Origin: Physcomitrium patens
Lineage: Eukaryota; Streptophyta; Bryopsida; Funariales; Funariaceae
Direction: 5' to 3'
Length of the DNA: 64,000 nucleotides
Assembly: GCF_000002425.4 (NCBI RefSeq)
Contig: NC_037275.1
Coordinates: forward strand, 12,869,198 to 12,933,197
A program made the position numbers and the translations under genes. Below the pieces are notes generated by a model, which was not told the DNA's origin, searched no databases, and was given only the letters and a program-made list of their open reading frames with translations. This document shows, one piece after another, positions 47,491-60,729 of the stretch (within the stretch, counting starts at the first letter, position 1; each line of letters starts with the position of its first letter).

Positions 47491-47713
47491 TATTTTTTAT
47501 AAAATTGAGTCTACTAGAATACATTTTTTGGTTTTTTTTGGTTTTTTTGTTTCTTTATTTATTTCTTCAATAAAAAGAAATGAATTATAGCAACCACAAA
47601 TGATACAAGCAATGATCTATTGGCTTATGCTCTATTTGCTATGTTCATTTACTCAAAGAATAGGAGTGATCATATTTTGAAATAAGAATATTAAAATTCA
47701 ATTAAAACAAAGT

Positions 47714-47763
<50 letters not shown>

Positions 47764-48539
47764 CAAAATTAGATAACACAAACAAAATAATCACTATTTA
47801 TAAAAAAATATTTTACAACAATTTAAAAAAAGACTTTTAAACAAATCTTATCAAGATTCTTACTATGTCAAGATATTAAAATGTACATATTTCAATACAT
47901 TAAAAATCTTTACATATTTGAAAAAAAAGAGATAATTGGATTTTAAAAAAAAATAAAAAATTACTTTTACAATAAAATTTAGTATCATATGGAATGGAAA
48001 TCTCCATATGAGTACATTAATATGCTTTTATGAAATAGTCCAATATGGTTTTGTTGTACCAAAAAGGAGTAGTCTATTTAATAATAGATATGATTATATA
48101 TAATAGTATATATTAGACTTACTAAATTTATCCATCAAAAGATCATAGCTCCATCACCCTCAACTAATGGTTGAATGACATGTGCTAATGCATTTGATGT
48201 AATGTACTTAGATACTTTATCTTAATTATAGAAAGAATTTCATAGTTAGGATAATTGGCTATCACCTAATTGACCTCAGTTTGAATCTTAGTTATAAAAA
48301 ATAAAGAAGGTTTAGGAGAGAACCGCAATGAGACAAGTACAAAATGAGCATTCAATGCATATTTATCTCTTGGAGCATGATCTATTGCCGGAACTCTAAT
48401 TTTTCTCTTTTTTGCATTGCATACGTCCATCTCACCTCCACTTTTTTGCAATCCCTCATCTATATATATTCTAATTCTCCTCATTTATGTGTTTTTCTTT
48501 TACTATTTTATTTTAACTATATTTGAGTCCTCATTATGA
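47491..48539. other. AT-rich spacer
   Basis: AT-rich DNA with a (TA)n microsatellite at about 47,719-47,763. Two overlapping open frames at 48,266-48,526 on opposite strands have no recognisable content. No gene, RNA or transposon is identifiable. Confidence 0.5.
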
Positions 48540-51452
48540 ACCTCTTCAGGTTTGTACTAAGATGTTCCATTGCTGAGTACAATATTCCTCTATTCCATTT
48601 ATGGAAGCAAATTCTCTTGTCATCACCTTCCAACTTTAAATACCTTGTCCTCCTATCTAGGTTAGATGCATGGTTGTTCTTTCACAGAGTATTGCAATAG
48701 TGGCATCTCTTTGAACTTGTTCATAAGATGAGATTTGGTAAGATACTATCTTTTCAAGAATATTTCATACCATGCTTCAAAAAACATCTTTCAGCATGCA
48801 TGAGTTACTTATGTGCACTAATTTATAATACCACTACTAAAAGTGTTTGGCAAAGATTTTCCACAACTTGAAGCTTGGTTTTAAGCTACAAATTGTTAGT
48901 TTAGTCATAAGCAATTGTGTTTGTAGCCAAAAATCAAATATCTTGGCTCTTTTTAAGTCCATGGTTTGAATGAGGATGGACCATCTACATTTTACTTTGG
49001 TAGTCTTGTCTGCACAAGCTTCCTGAATGAAGTTTCTGATGAAGGTGTGTATTGTTTTAAATGTCAAATTTGTAGTTGCTGAACAGGAACAAAAGAACCA
49101 GATTATGGCTAAGATTGCATGATTTGTTGTCATGGTCTGCCTTGCCAACAAAAGGTTTTGCACACATCACATTGTAGGTACCTTGGAGTATTGTATGGTG
49201 TTTGTTGTAGATAGTCAAATCATTGTGGGAGCATTTGCCTATTGCTATAGATGTGGTTGGTGGTATGCCCAAATTCCATAGGACTTACACCAATTAAACT
49301 TGGCCCTGCTGCCTTTGCAAAATAATCTGAGAATATTCATAATCGTATCTAGATTGGTTTCTGATCCACTAAAGGATAAGGCTGAGTCATCAATGTACAT
49401 CTAATTTGTAGTTGAGCAACCGTTTGGGAGAGTAAAGCAGATTAGTGATCTGATGGGGTCTAAGAGCATGTGTCCAAGTACATCACTTGCTAAAAGGTAG
49501 AGATAAGGTGCGAGCAGGCACCCTTGTCTCACTGATCGTTGAAGAAAGAAGTGCTCCCCTAACACCCCATTTAGCACGATCATAGCCGTGGCCTCATTGT
49601 AGAGCAACATGACAGTCTACCCAGTCCTGCGGGAATCCCATGTGTAGCATGGTGTCTTTGAAGAAGCTCTAGCTTATTTTGTCATATGCCTTCTTGAAGT
49701 CCAGAAAGAGGAGGATAAGTGATTGGGAGCAATCTTTCGCCCAGGCCATTGCGGATTGAGCCATAAAAATGTTGTCAAAAATACATCTCCTCGGGACAAA
49801 GGCAGTCTGTGAGTTACGGATCCACATAGGGAGGAAAGGCATCATTCAGTTAACAAGTAGTTTGGCTATGATCTTGTATACTACTCCCAAAATGGAAATC
49901 AGGCGGAAATTGTTTGCATAGACTAGTTCTTTGATAAGAGCCTTATCTTGCTGGTATTTAGGGCCCTGCATAAGGATTTAGATGCAAATATCTCTTTGAT
50001 GAGGTCAAGAAAATTAGGTCCTGTTTCATCTAAGAATGTTTTGAAAAACTCTATAGGTACTCCGTCGAGGCCCGGGGCTTTGCCCGAGGGTAAGCTCTTC
50101 ACTGCCTCAATTACTTCTTGGATACAAGGGCTGAGTAATAGTTTCTCTCCCTGTGCCCTCGTGACGCATCTCGGAACACTAGTGAAGCAGTTCTGCCTCG
50201 CTTCTTGGTTAGCTTCTACCATGTCTCGCGAGTATAGGTTTATGTAGAAGGAGTCCACGTAACTTTGCATTTCAGCGTGATTGGTGAGTGAGCTCCCGTT
50301 GTTTATCAGTTCTCTAACGGGTGCGGGTTTCTTGTAACCGGTATGGAATTCAAAAAACTCCTTGTTGCATCTATCCCCAATTCTAGTCCATTCCGACATA
50401 TGTCTGTCGTGTTTGGCTTCCAGCTGTTTTTGACGTTGTTGATGTAAGTCCATTTGTGCCTTGTTAAGAGTCTCCCTAGCTTGTTGGTCGTTCCAGTCTC
50501 GCTGCAGCTCCATCTCTGCTGTGAAGACAGGAGCTAGTTGGGCAGTGAAGGCTTCGCGACGTTGTATTCGATGTGATCTGGTCTTCTGGTCACTGTATTC
50601 TTTGATTGCTTTAAGCCCTGTGACGAATCTGGTGTTCCATGAATTGTCTGGATTTACCGATATGGCTCTGTTCCAGAGTTCAAGTAACGGTGTCTTCTCC
50701 TCTTCGCTCGAGAGTAGGTGCCGGTTGAATGCTAGTTGATGTGGTGGTTTAGTAGGTCTGGGTTGTTTTTTAACAAATATGGGCGCGTGATCAGACACAT
50801 GGGATAGAGTGGGCCAGATTGCTGTCTGTCCCCCTATTTGAGTCAGGGTTTGGTTCAAGTAAAAGCGGTCTAGCTTAGAGCAGATCATCCCTGGGGCAGC
50901 TCTTCTAATATCCCAAGAGAATAGCTTGGGGGTGACCTTCCTGAATTCATCTGCTTTGAAGCAGTCTTGTAGTCCTAGTTGAACCAATAGCCCGTTCCAT
51001 GCTATAAGTTCTCTTCTCCCTCTTCCAGTGGTGTCCTGCCCACCTTGTTCGTCACTTAGTTGTTCGATCATGTTAAAATCGCCTCCCAGTATCCAGTTGG
51101 CAGCTGGGAGTGGATATTGAGAAATCTTGTTCCATAGCCGTTTGCGCGAGCCGGTGTAGTTAAAAGCATATACATTTATAATTCCAACTTTTACGTGTGG
51201 GGACACTTGGATGGTTACATATTGAGCCCGGCCTCTCACGATGACACCATGTTCACATATGAGATTAGCAATTCTAGCCGATAGTAGGAAGCTAGTTCCA
51301 CCCTTAAAGCTGTCTGTTGCTGCACAGTAGGAAGCCTCATTCCAGAGGGCTAGGCCTCGTGGGAATTCGACTTGCTTTGTATATTTTTTCCCTTCTTCAA
51401 GAGAGAGCTTGTGCTCCTGCACCAGAATGATTTCTAGCCAGTTATCCTAACC
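48540..51452 (-). mobile_element. LINE (non-LTR) retrotransposon, 5'-truncated and frame-broken
   Basis: Minus-strand non-LTR element of the L1-like plant type. The main open frame (51,422-49,923, 499 codons) begins inside the apurinic-type endonuclease: VQEHKL (just upstream of the first Met), WILGGDFNMIEQ, LDRFYLN and SHVSDHAPIF. A linker follows, then the RT entry LPSGKAPGLDGVPIEFFK. RT continues in other frames to about 49,400 with FLDFKKAYDKI (about 49,690-49,720) and RSVRQGCLLAPYLYLLASD. A C-terminal region reaches about 48,540 (IFDFWLQTQLLMTKL, SFKLWKIFAKHF). Several frameshifts and stops make it inactive. The 5' end (gag-like ORF1 and endonuclease start) is missing, as is usual after incomplete reverse transcription. 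No poly-A tail is obvious at the left end. Confidence 0.85.
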
Positions 51453-54400
51453 ATCTAGACTATTACGGAAACGGAATCCTCGACCCCCTCGGATCTGTGG
51501 GGCGTCGAATCCCGCACGCGCCATACCCGCTTCTTCTTCACCCCCGCGCCCCCACTGCACCCGTCACAGCCGCGCCCCAACTTCCGCCCACTGCCTCAAT
51601 TTCCAACCCGTATCACCACACCACACACACAACGCGCTCTCTGTCAACCATTACCCAATACCGGGACCATTCGGCCTCCACAAACTCTTTTCGGGACAGT
51701 CCCCTCCGCTTCGCTGCAACCCACACCCCTCGTATCGTGTGCTCAACCCAACCCCAAGCTGCAATGACAACTCAGAACCCTCCACACACCACCCAAACCT
51801 CCTGCCTCTCCCACCTCAAGCCCAACTCAAGCATCTCATGCCTTTCAACAACTCTCTCACCCTCCGGGTGCCCACGCCATTACCCGGATCAAATCGTTGT
51901 TTGGCAACAACAAAATGTTCTCCCCACTTATGTCGGAACACATGTGAGCAAGCTTTCTCTGCAACTTTTACCATGGAGATGACCCCACTCCACAAGGTGC
52001 GAATCGTACACAATTTCAACGACTGTACCAGATTCGCATGAAGGAACATGAACAATCATAATCCTTGTAATCACCATCTTTACGAATCAAGTGAAATGGT
52101 GCGTCAGTGTTTGTGTCAACATGTGGATTGATTTGTTCAGAATAAATCAAACTGCATTAGAGTATTCCTTATTATGGTGCTGGACATGCTAATACTAAAA
52201 GACAAAATCGTTTATGCAAAAACAGAAGATTACTACTTTCGCACAAGTGATGGAGTTTTGAGGCCACACTTTACTGGTGATAACCTCAAATCAATTTTCC
52301 AAACGTGCAAAAAAGACAATCATGAATTTAAGGCACCCAACTAAACAAGCACCACTCTCAACCCAAGTTCATTGTCGCAAGCAACTCATGAACATTTATT
52401 TCAAAACCAAAAACCAAAACAAACAAACAAATAAACAAAAAAAAAAAATTAATCCTGAAGTGAAATGCACACATGTTGGATTCTCTTTGCTCTGTGCGCG
52501 GAACAAGAGAAGCCGCACCTTGTGCACCCCACAATCTTGTCAACATCTCCGCTCACAAAGTAAATTTGATACTATCTTATTTTGAAGTTGTGTCAGCTAG
52601 ACTGCTCAACATCCACAATCTGTGGAAGATGCCATCAGCCTACCAAAGTGTACAGCTCCATAAATTTTAGAAACACTACTATTAAAACCCAGTCTTTTTT
52701 CTTTTTCTTTTTCTCTTATTTAAGTACAATACAAGAACAGTGTCTCTCTTGTGTCCAACACTCTAAACTTTGGAAAAAAACCTCTGATTAAATCAAGTCA
52801 AATAGTGTACTTTTCACATTCTAAAACTTTCTTCGAACCTTTCTTCAAGCCTTTTTCCCAAGGCAAAGCTACTTCCACCTTTTTGGCCTTTTTTTATCCC
52901 TGATCTTTGTCGCTGATCCACAGTTTTCATGATCACAAATTTATTTGGATTGGGTGTCAGCATGAACACAGGATTCTACGCCATAGTATGCAGCCGTTGG
53001 CTTCAACCACAAACCTCTTTCAGTTGGGCAATCTTAAAATAAAAGCTATAGAAGCTACGATGATTCACTTCGCACCTTCCATTTCGAACACTTATTTTCC
53101 TTTAACGTGCTTAAATTTATCGCAACTTTGCAGAATTTCAATCTTTCTAACTTATATCTCATGGTCTCAATTTCCATTCACTATGGAACTTTTTTTGTCC
53201 TCGTCAAACTCTTCGCTTTGAGATGCCGCATTGTAATGAGATTTGGAGCGCTTGCATCGTGATCAGGTGCCTCAAACAAAACCCAGAAACACTCTGAAGC
53301 AGTAGGTGGAGTAGGTCCTGAAAAGAACGAGGCTCATCACAATGTCCCACTTCCCCCCTATAACACCGCAGGAGTTTGTGCAACAAGCTCCTGATTCAAT
53401 CGGCAGATACTAATCCTGCAGCAAGCATGACTATTGCTAACACCCATTTCGATACACTACGTGGTGAGGGCTTCGACAAAAGCAGCTGAACTGCCTCTCC
53501 ACCAATTCAAGACCCTCGGTCCGCCTAATTCCTCTCAATCTTCTTCAAAATACGAAACCTACACGATGACGTTCACAGCTACCGATCACAACCACGCATG
53601 CGGAATAAGCGTCTGAAACTTTGCAGAGTCCGCTGTCGGCACTACCTAGTCGCGTATCACACGCGACCCAAAGTCGCACCACATGCCTGCTCATCAGCGA
53701 CTTCACAATCCAATTCCATCCTACTCGGAACTCGTCCCTCTCCGCTGCGTTACCCGAAAGTCCCGCAGTACATCCAACAAAACATCCGACGAGACTTCGC
53801 CCCATCCACACCTCTGAGGCGTTATGAATGTGGGCGCTCCCACTCCCAGGCGCTCTGAATCATGTTTTTCCCTGAGGGACCCCGTCAGCAAAATCGAACA
53901 GGTGCCATTGCCAACAACGGAACTCGCATCATGTGTGCAACAAAATCCAAATGCACGTCGTCATCCTGGACTGGCGATTCCGAATTCACACAACCACAAC
54001 TCGCTCACCGCTTCCTTTCAATCCCCCTCCAAAATGTTGCGACTCACAACGCACCACCCACGACACCCACCAAACAAACCCAGAACCAAACGCCTCTCCC
54101 TGCACTTCACAACTACTGAATGCACCGAAAGTATGTACAACTCATGAACACGCGACCCCCCACTTGTAATGTAATAAGCCTTCCAGTTTTCAATAATCTC
54201 AGCAACGAGGAGCTCCTCCATGCCGGCTCCTCCCATGGAGCCCTCAAGGGCTATGACCATCAAGGACGTGAACACCGTCAAGGTTGCTGGCTTCTACCGT
54301 ACACATTCTATACAAAGTCTACCCTGTTTATGGCAGACTCAGTAGAGTCGCGTTTTCTCAACAGAAATTCAGCCCAACGACTCGCATGTCTGAAGGCCAC

Positions 54401-54610
54401 CCAGAGTCAACGCACTGCACTCATCCAGCCGGAAAATTGACAAATGCGCGATCAATGCGCCCGACGGAAGCCCGTCCAGACAGTGAGCAGCACGAGGTGA
54501 TGATGTCCACGCCTGAGAGGCTTCGTCGGGGATTGGAGATTGCGCCCATGAATTCAACGTAGCAGTCCTGCGGCGAGTCCTTGGCTGGGAGTTCTAGAGC
54601 CTTGCCGCCA
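51453..54610. other. GC-richer region of unknown content, 3' of EB1
   Basis: This stretch contrasts with its AT-rich surroundings and is rich in C on the plus strand from 51,470 to 52,000 and again from 53,400. Many overlapping open frames occur on both strands, but none shows a domain, an intron pattern or a familiar motif, so I leave them out. Part is presumably the 3' UTR and downstream flank of the minus-strand EB1 gene; the rest may be a decayed or non-coding transcription unit. Confidence 0.4.
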
Positions 54611-55952
54611 CTAACCTAAAAGATCCTGATTATCATCCAAATATTGGGATCCTGGTGAGAGGATGCCCAGACTCGACTCTCCCTCCACCATGGCCTTCGC
54701 CTCAGCGATCACCGAAGGATCGTCTTCTGCGGCGTACAAAATTCTTTGCACCGCCTTCACAACCTGAACGTTACGCAAATCCCAACAACACTGTTGTCAA
54801 AAACATAAACCGCCCCGCCCCTTCCCTCAGACTGGATGCAAGCAACCATCGCTAATTCCTAATGCCGTTGCCGCACCTCCTGTGCGTACAACCCACACCT
54901 ACTGCATCTCCATCATCGTCACACAAACAGCGGCTGGACGGGAACACCAACCGGAATGTAGCTCAGCTCCGGCGCTTGACACAGAATCTCGATGTCGCGC
55001 AGCTTCGTAAAGTAAAAGTCGCGCTCCTTCTCCAGACTCTCCACAGACAGCTTCAGCTCCGTGATCTGCTTCACATGATCCTCGTTCACGCCAGAAACCT
55101 GAACTTCCATGCCACATCCCCCACGCATCTCACGCTTTACAACGCCATCCCAATCCCCGCAACACCAAGCCGCTTGCAAGTGCTTCCTACGCTACTCGTC
55201 CCCGCACTGCAAAGGATTGCTGCGACCCCCTACACGCGAATGCTACAAGTAACCAGAACTCACGACGCGCAAGCGATCCCATGCGCAGGTCCTACGGGTG
55301 GGTTCACGTGCACTACCTGTTCCATGCCGTCTTTCATGTGCCTCGCTGCGCTCAAACCCCCACCGACCACACCGCCACCCCTCCCGCCCCCATTCACGTT
55401 CGGGTTCGTGTTCTCCGTCACCCGCCGGGCTCCACCTCCGTTCGCCTTCGCTCCCACGGTCGATGCCGACTTCGCACTGACCTGGCTATTGTTGCTGCTG
55501 CTGCTGGTCCCCAACGCCCGCCTGTTCATCTCCTTCCCTCCCTTACACGTCTCCCTCCTCTCCGCCGCATTGTACGTCGGATTCACGTGATTATTGTTTA
55601 TCTGATCGCAGTACCGCTTCATCCACTGCAGGAACTCCAGGTTGTCCAGCGGCCGCCCCTTCACCAGCTTGCTCACCTCGATGTGGCGCCCAATCTTCAG
55701 CTTGTTGAACACATCCTGCAGCACCTTGTAGTTCTGGATCATCTCGTACTCCGACTTCGCGTCGAAGCTCACCTTGTGCATCGACACCATCCCCGGGTGC
55801 ACCACGTCCATCAGCTGGCAGTACACCGCCCCGCTTGCCGCCTCCTCCACCTTGCATAGCGACAGCTCCAACGTGCTGTTTACCCAGCTCAAAATCTCGT
55901 TGCGGCCCACGAAGTAGGCCGCGTCCATCATCCCTATGGTCGTCGCCCCCAT
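54611..55952 (-). CDS. EB1: EB1-type microtubule plus-end binding protein
   Basis: Binds growing microtubule ends and recruits other plus-end proteins. Three predicted exons on the minus strand: 55,317-55,952, 54,952-55,098 and 54,611-54,763, all joined in phase 0, totalling 311 residues, close to the usual 270-330. Exon 1 encodes the calponin-homology domain (about residues 10-125: [53 protein letters not shown] and [19 protein letters not shown]) and a basic, S/N/G-rich linker ([12 protein letters not shown] through a [12 protein letters not shown] run). Exon 2 holds the coiled-coil dimerisation helix ([19 protein letters not shown] and [15 protein letters not shown]). Exon 3 completes the EB homology domain ([15 protein letters not shown]) and ends in QDLLG. 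The animal-type C-terminal EEY/F is absent. Donor and acceptor sites (CAG/GTAGTG, CCG/GTTGGT, TTCAG) look normal and the frame is intact. Antisense open frames of up to 242 codons are composition shadows. Confidence 0.93.
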
Positions 55953-57065
55953 TCTCCCTCAAATGCCCTCTCCGAAATCTCAAACCCACGCCGCCTTTTC
56001 ACCACGGATTGCCCAATCAAGCGTAACCTCCCAAACAATCCCACATACCCACCAATGGGATGCTCCGCGCCCCAACGCCACGCCCGCCCAGTTCACCGTT
56101 CACGACATCCCGCACAGAACCACCATCCGGGCGTGCGGTGAGACGGCAGAAGACGGCAATAATCCAGATCTGGAAGCCAGGCTGCACTGACTGCGCGAGC
56201 AATCTACATCGGGACGCCACCACACCGGCAGCGCGGATAGGGGGTGATTGAACAGCGCCGCAGTCGGCAGCTCCGCGCTACACCGTCATCCAGCTCTTCT
56301 TCCTTAGCACTGGAGACGCAGACGTCGTCGTGCTGCCACTCCCGCGCAGCCTGACGCTGTGACCTAAAGCACATTTCCTGCCCCTGGAGGGCTCCCGAAT
56401 TCCCCCTTCCTCCTTATGACCGTTGCAAGGAGTCGCTGCAACAGCATCGCCCCGGTTCCGCTAGCCAGGGTTTCGGATTTAGTTTTTTGAATGTGGCGCC
56501 AATCGCTAGGTGCGAGGCCGCAGGCAAGCCAGGTTGGCGACTTTGATTGGTGTATGGTAACTGGTAGTTGGCCGCAGTGTACTCCAAACCATTGGAGCGA
56601 GTACCATGTCTGCAGTCAGTGTGGTTGTTTTGCATCAGGTATTGTCTGTAGAAATACGAACCCCAAATGTGCTCTTCTACTACTTGTGACTGTTGGTAAC
56701 ATGGATCATTCTCAAGAACCCTCCCATACTCCCTCCCTTGAAACATGTACCATACCAACCTACAATCACTTCCTCTCCAAACATCCACCTCCAAAAGTGT
56801 ATGCAAATCCACACTAAAAGTTGAATCACCAAACATTACATCAAAATTTAGGATGCACATCAAGCGCCAATTTAAGTGAACCCATTACTGTTTTATTATT
56901 ATTATAATTTTAATGTTTCAACTTTGTATTTAACATATCTCAAATCCCTTTTTTTAATATATTGTACTTTCTATTGTCTTTATCTCAAATAATTTTGTGA
57001 TATGTATATGAAATTTATTGATTTATGATGACTAAATAAATTTGTTTCTATTAAATATCAAAGCC
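55953..57065 (-). other. EB1 upstream region
   Basis: GC-rich flank up to about 56,450, then a transition to AT-rich DNA. It should contain the EB1 promoter and 5' UTR on the minus strand. A 149-codon minus-strand frame at 56,414-56,863 has no recognisable content and could be a shadow or part of an upstream exon. No TATA box is convincing. From about 56,880 to the transposon fragment at 57,066 there is only AT-rich spacer. Confidence 0.4.
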
Positions 57066-60000
57066 CATTTCGTTGATATTGCAACGAAGTAGCCATACCT
57101 TATCACCCAAGAGGAATGGTAGTTGTTCCTTTCGATAGACATCCGCATTGACCTTTTGTTGTTCTTGAGCCTCTTTTAACTGCGCCTTCGTCGTTGCATG
57201 TAGCTTTGATAAATGAATCGCCAAATCTTTCGTAGCACGATTATCAACTTTTGAAAAGTCAAAAGTATCAAGTCATGGATGATAACCATAATTAGCAAAG
57301 AAAGGTGTTTGTTTTGTAGAAGAATGTACCGTGTTATTGTAAGCAAATTCTACCAATGGCAAAAGAGTTGTCCAATCATCTTGTTGGTAGTTAATGGTAC
57401 ATCTTAAATATTGCTACAAAACTTGATTAACACACTCCGTTTGTCCATCAGTTTGAAGATGGAATGCCGAAGATAGTTTTATATCCACTTTTAGAATCTT
57501 GAAAAGAGTCCGCCAAAATCTTGATACAAATTGAGTTTTCCTATCTGATATAATATCCTTGGATAATCCATGATAGCGATAGATATTGTCAAGAAAGAGC
57601 TTAGCTGTTTCTTCACCTGTGATAAATTTTGTATATGGTACAAAATATGCCATCTTGGTAAAACGATCTACTATCATGAATATAGAGTCATAAGAACCTG
57701 AGATTGGAAGATTTGTGATGAAGTCCATAGAAACAGAAGACCATGGTTGTTTTGGAATGGGTAATGGCTGAAGAAGTCCAAAAGGTCGATGATGAAAAGT
57801 TTTTGATCTTGAGCAAACATCACATGATTGTACAAAATCTTTGATTGCCTTTCACATTTGAGGCCACCAAAAATCCCTAGATATGAGCTCCAAAGTCTTA
57901 TTATATCCAAAATGTCCTGTTGCTGGGAAGTCATGACGAGCTTGAAGAATATGTAAACATGCTTTTCCTTCTGGAATATATAGGTGTCCTTCGAAATAGA
58001 GTAGGTTGTTCTTGAATTCAAATTTAGAAGAATCATGAGATTTAGAAGAATTATTCTTGATATCATGAACAAGAGGGTCTGAAGACATACTTAACTGGAC
58101 TTGCTTAAGAAAAGTTAAATCAACAATCAATGTTGATTTACTTGCTCGAAGATGAAATTGCTTTGGCTTCAAGAGAACCATTCTTTGTTGCTCAAAAGAT
58201 GTATCTCCTTCTTTTGGTGTAAGATAAGAACGTCTAGACAAGGCATCGAACAAACCTTATTATTTTCCTGGCCGATAAGTGATGATGAACTCCAATCTTG
58301 ATAAAAACATGCTCCAACGAGCTTGACAATAATTTAATATATGTGCTGAAATAAAATACTCGAGGTTCTTTTGATCCATATACATGGTGATTGGATTAGA
58401 AATGTCTTCTAGATAATGATGCCATTCTTGAAAAGAATCCACAATTGTAAGAAGTTCTTTGTCATAGATCTCATAATTGATTTTTGCTGTTGAGAATTTT
58501 CTTGAATGAAAGGCTACTAGATGAAGTTTGTCATTTGTCCCCATTTGTGATAAAACCGCACCTAGAGCAAAGTCTGATGCATCTGTTTCCATAAAGAATG
58601 CTTTGAAAAAATCAACATGATACAAGATTGGTGCAAAAACAAACGATGTCTTCAAAGATTCAAAAGCAACTTCCGCTTCTTGATTCCATTGGAGTTTGTC
58701 TTTACAAGTCAAACGTATAAGTGGAGTGGCAACTCGAGAAAAGTCTTAGATGAAGATCCGATAGTAGTTGGCAAATCTCAAAAAGCATTGGACATCTCTT
58801 ACCGTTTTTGGGATCTTCCAATCTATAATAGTTTGAACTTTCTTAGGATCCATCATAAGTCCATCATTTGAAATGATGTAACCTAAGAAATTGACTTGAG
58901 TAGTGTGGAATACACACTTTTCTATCTTGGCATAGAGTCCTGCATCTCTTAATTTTTGTAACACACAACGAACATAAAGTTCATGTTCTTCTGGATTCTT
59001 AGAATAGATCAAGATGTCGTCTAGATAACAGACTACAAAATCATCCAAAAACTCTTGAAAAACATCATTCATTAGATGTTGAAAAGTTATTGGTACATTT
59101 GTAAGTCAAAAGGCATGACGTTGTATTCAAAATGTCCATACCTAGTTCGAAATGCAGTCTTCCATTCATCTCTTTCTTTGATGCGTACTAGATTGTATGC
59201 TCCCTGGAGATCTATTTTTGTATAGATCTTAGCTTGATTCAACTGATCGAGAAGTCTAGATATTAAAGGTAGTGGATACCTGTTCTTGATGGTAATCTTG
59301 TTGAGTCCTCGATAATCAACACACATCCGCAATGATCCATCTTTTTTCTTCACAAATAGAATTGGAGCTTTTGCCGGAGATTTAGAATGGCGTATGAAAT
59401 TCTTGGCTAGATTTTCTTCAATATACTCCTTGAGTTCAGTCAACTCATTTTGTGATAAATTATAGATTGGTCCGAATGGCGGTTGTGCTCCTTCTTAAAG
59501 GTCAATTGAGCAATCATAGGGACGATGTTTTGGGAGTGTATCCACATTCTTTTTTTTGAATACATCTTGAAATTCTTGATATTGGCTTCGAATGCCATTT
59601 GAAGTCTTTCTACTAGTAGAAACAAGTGTGGCATAAATAATATATGGTGATTCTTTCATAGCAGCATGCAAGAAATCTTTTGCACCTATAAATACGGGTT
59701 TAATTGATCTGGACTTATGACTCTCTACTTGATTAACAACACTATTAGTTATACTTTTAGAGAAAGTAAGAATTTGGGAAATCCAATCTATTTGAGGGTT
59801 GTAATTTTCTAACCACGATAAACCTAAAATGATTGGATTAGAGAGAGATCTAATGATATTAAATACTATAAAGCTATTATGACCATTGATTACTTCTATA
59901 GAAAGGATTTCGTGAGTAATATCTCTAGAAGATAATGGACGACCATCTATGACTTCTACATGAATAGGTTTAGTTTTCTTTATTAAAGATATGCTATATA

Positions 60001-60115
60001 TCCTTTAGTAAATTCTTCATCTAAGAAATACGTCGAGGCTCCTGAATCTAACAAGGCAGAGACTTTGTAATATTTAGGTCCTAAATTGCTGAGACAAAAC
60101 ATCATCCAAAACCTT
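57066..60115 (-). pseudogene. Element D: Ty3 protease-RT-RNase H-integrase fragment
   Basis: Minus-strand B-family pol. Order from the right: protease (about 60,085-59,960, LLDSGAS-type triplet), protease-RT linker, RT (59,634 to 58,746 with [36 protein letters not shown] and an intact [12 protein letters not shown] active site), RNase H (58,712-58,260, METDASDFALGAVLSQ), integrase zinc region (about 57,930-57,880, RHDFPATGHFGYNKTLEL) and integrase core (57,728-57,414, IVDRFTKM, SDRKTQF and GQTECVNQ with the D, D, E residues). It stops abruptly at about 57,066 in the integrase C-terminus, so the chromodomain and LTR are missing. Frame breaks: a shift after MPFDLQ (59,090), a stop after RIFI (58,743) and a stop near 59,498. 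It forms the outer part of the left palindrome arm from 58,506. Confidence 0.85.
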
Positions 60116-60729
60116 CTTCATTCCTTCTTTTTAAAGTTAGTTTTAAAAAACTCACTTATATTTTGTAAAGTGATTTTTCTAAGAAAGAGCACAACTACCA
60201 TTTGGACCAATCTATAGTTTATTACAAAATGAGTTAGCTAAATTCAAGGAGTATATTGAAGAGAATCTAGCCAAGAACTTCATATGCCATTCCAAATCTC
60301 GAGCAGGAGCTTCAATTTTATTTGTGAAGAAAAAAGATGGATCATTACAGATGTGTGTTGATTATCGAGGATTCAACAAAATTACCATCAAGAACAGGTA
60401 ACAGCTACTTTTGATATCTAGACTCTTTGATCAACTGAATCAAGCTAAGATCTATACAAAAATAGATCTATGAAGAGCATACAATCTGGTACACATCAAA
60501 GAAATAGATGAATGGAAGATTGTGTTTCAAACAACGTATGGACATTTTGAATACAACGTCATGCTTTTTGGACTTATAAATACACCAGTAGCATTCCAAC
60601 ATTTAATGAATGATGTCTTTTGAGAGTTTTTAGATGATTTTATTGATTGTTATCTAGATGACATCTTAATCTATTCTAAGAAAGTAAGTTGTTTGTTTTG
60701 TAAAAAAATGTATCATGTTATTATAAGCA
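58506..60729 (+). repeat. Left arm of a giant inverted repeat
   Basis: Every position x here pairs with 122,506 minus x in the right arm (61,777-64,000). The arm contains element D (minus strand) outward and a second RT fragment (plus strand) inward, ending in 39 bases of reversed integrase sequence. Identity is near complete: translated frames of 64, 118, 108 and 84 residues are identical between arms, and I noticed only about two base differences in the inner 0.5 kb. Confidence 0.93.
60190..60690 (+). pseudogene. Ty3 RT fragment inside left palindrome arm
   Basis: Plus-strand, stop-ridden RT of the B family: [18 protein letters not shown]-like start, [42 protein letters not shown] followed by a [23 protein letters not shown], and a final [11 protein letters not shown]. 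It breaks off at 60,690, where the sequence switches to integrase in the opposite orientation. The same fragment is present reversed at about 61,815-62,316. It is more decayed than element D and was a separate copy. Confidence 0.75.

Noticed and set aside
53545-54281. Overlapping frames on both strands, including a plus-strand peptide with TIKDVNTVKV
   Set aside because: It briefly suggested a ribosomal protein S19 start, but the following residues do not continue any such family; treated as chance.
54862-55859. Plus-strand open frames of 192-242 codons opposite EB1
   Set aside because: They are antisense to the well-supported EB1 exons, cross its introns, and consist of R/H/P/L-rich translation typical of GC-rich shadow frames.
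56414-56863. 149-codon minus-strand frame upstream of EB1
   Set aside because: No recognisable domain, no supporting splice or promoter context, and the plus strand is open over the same interval.
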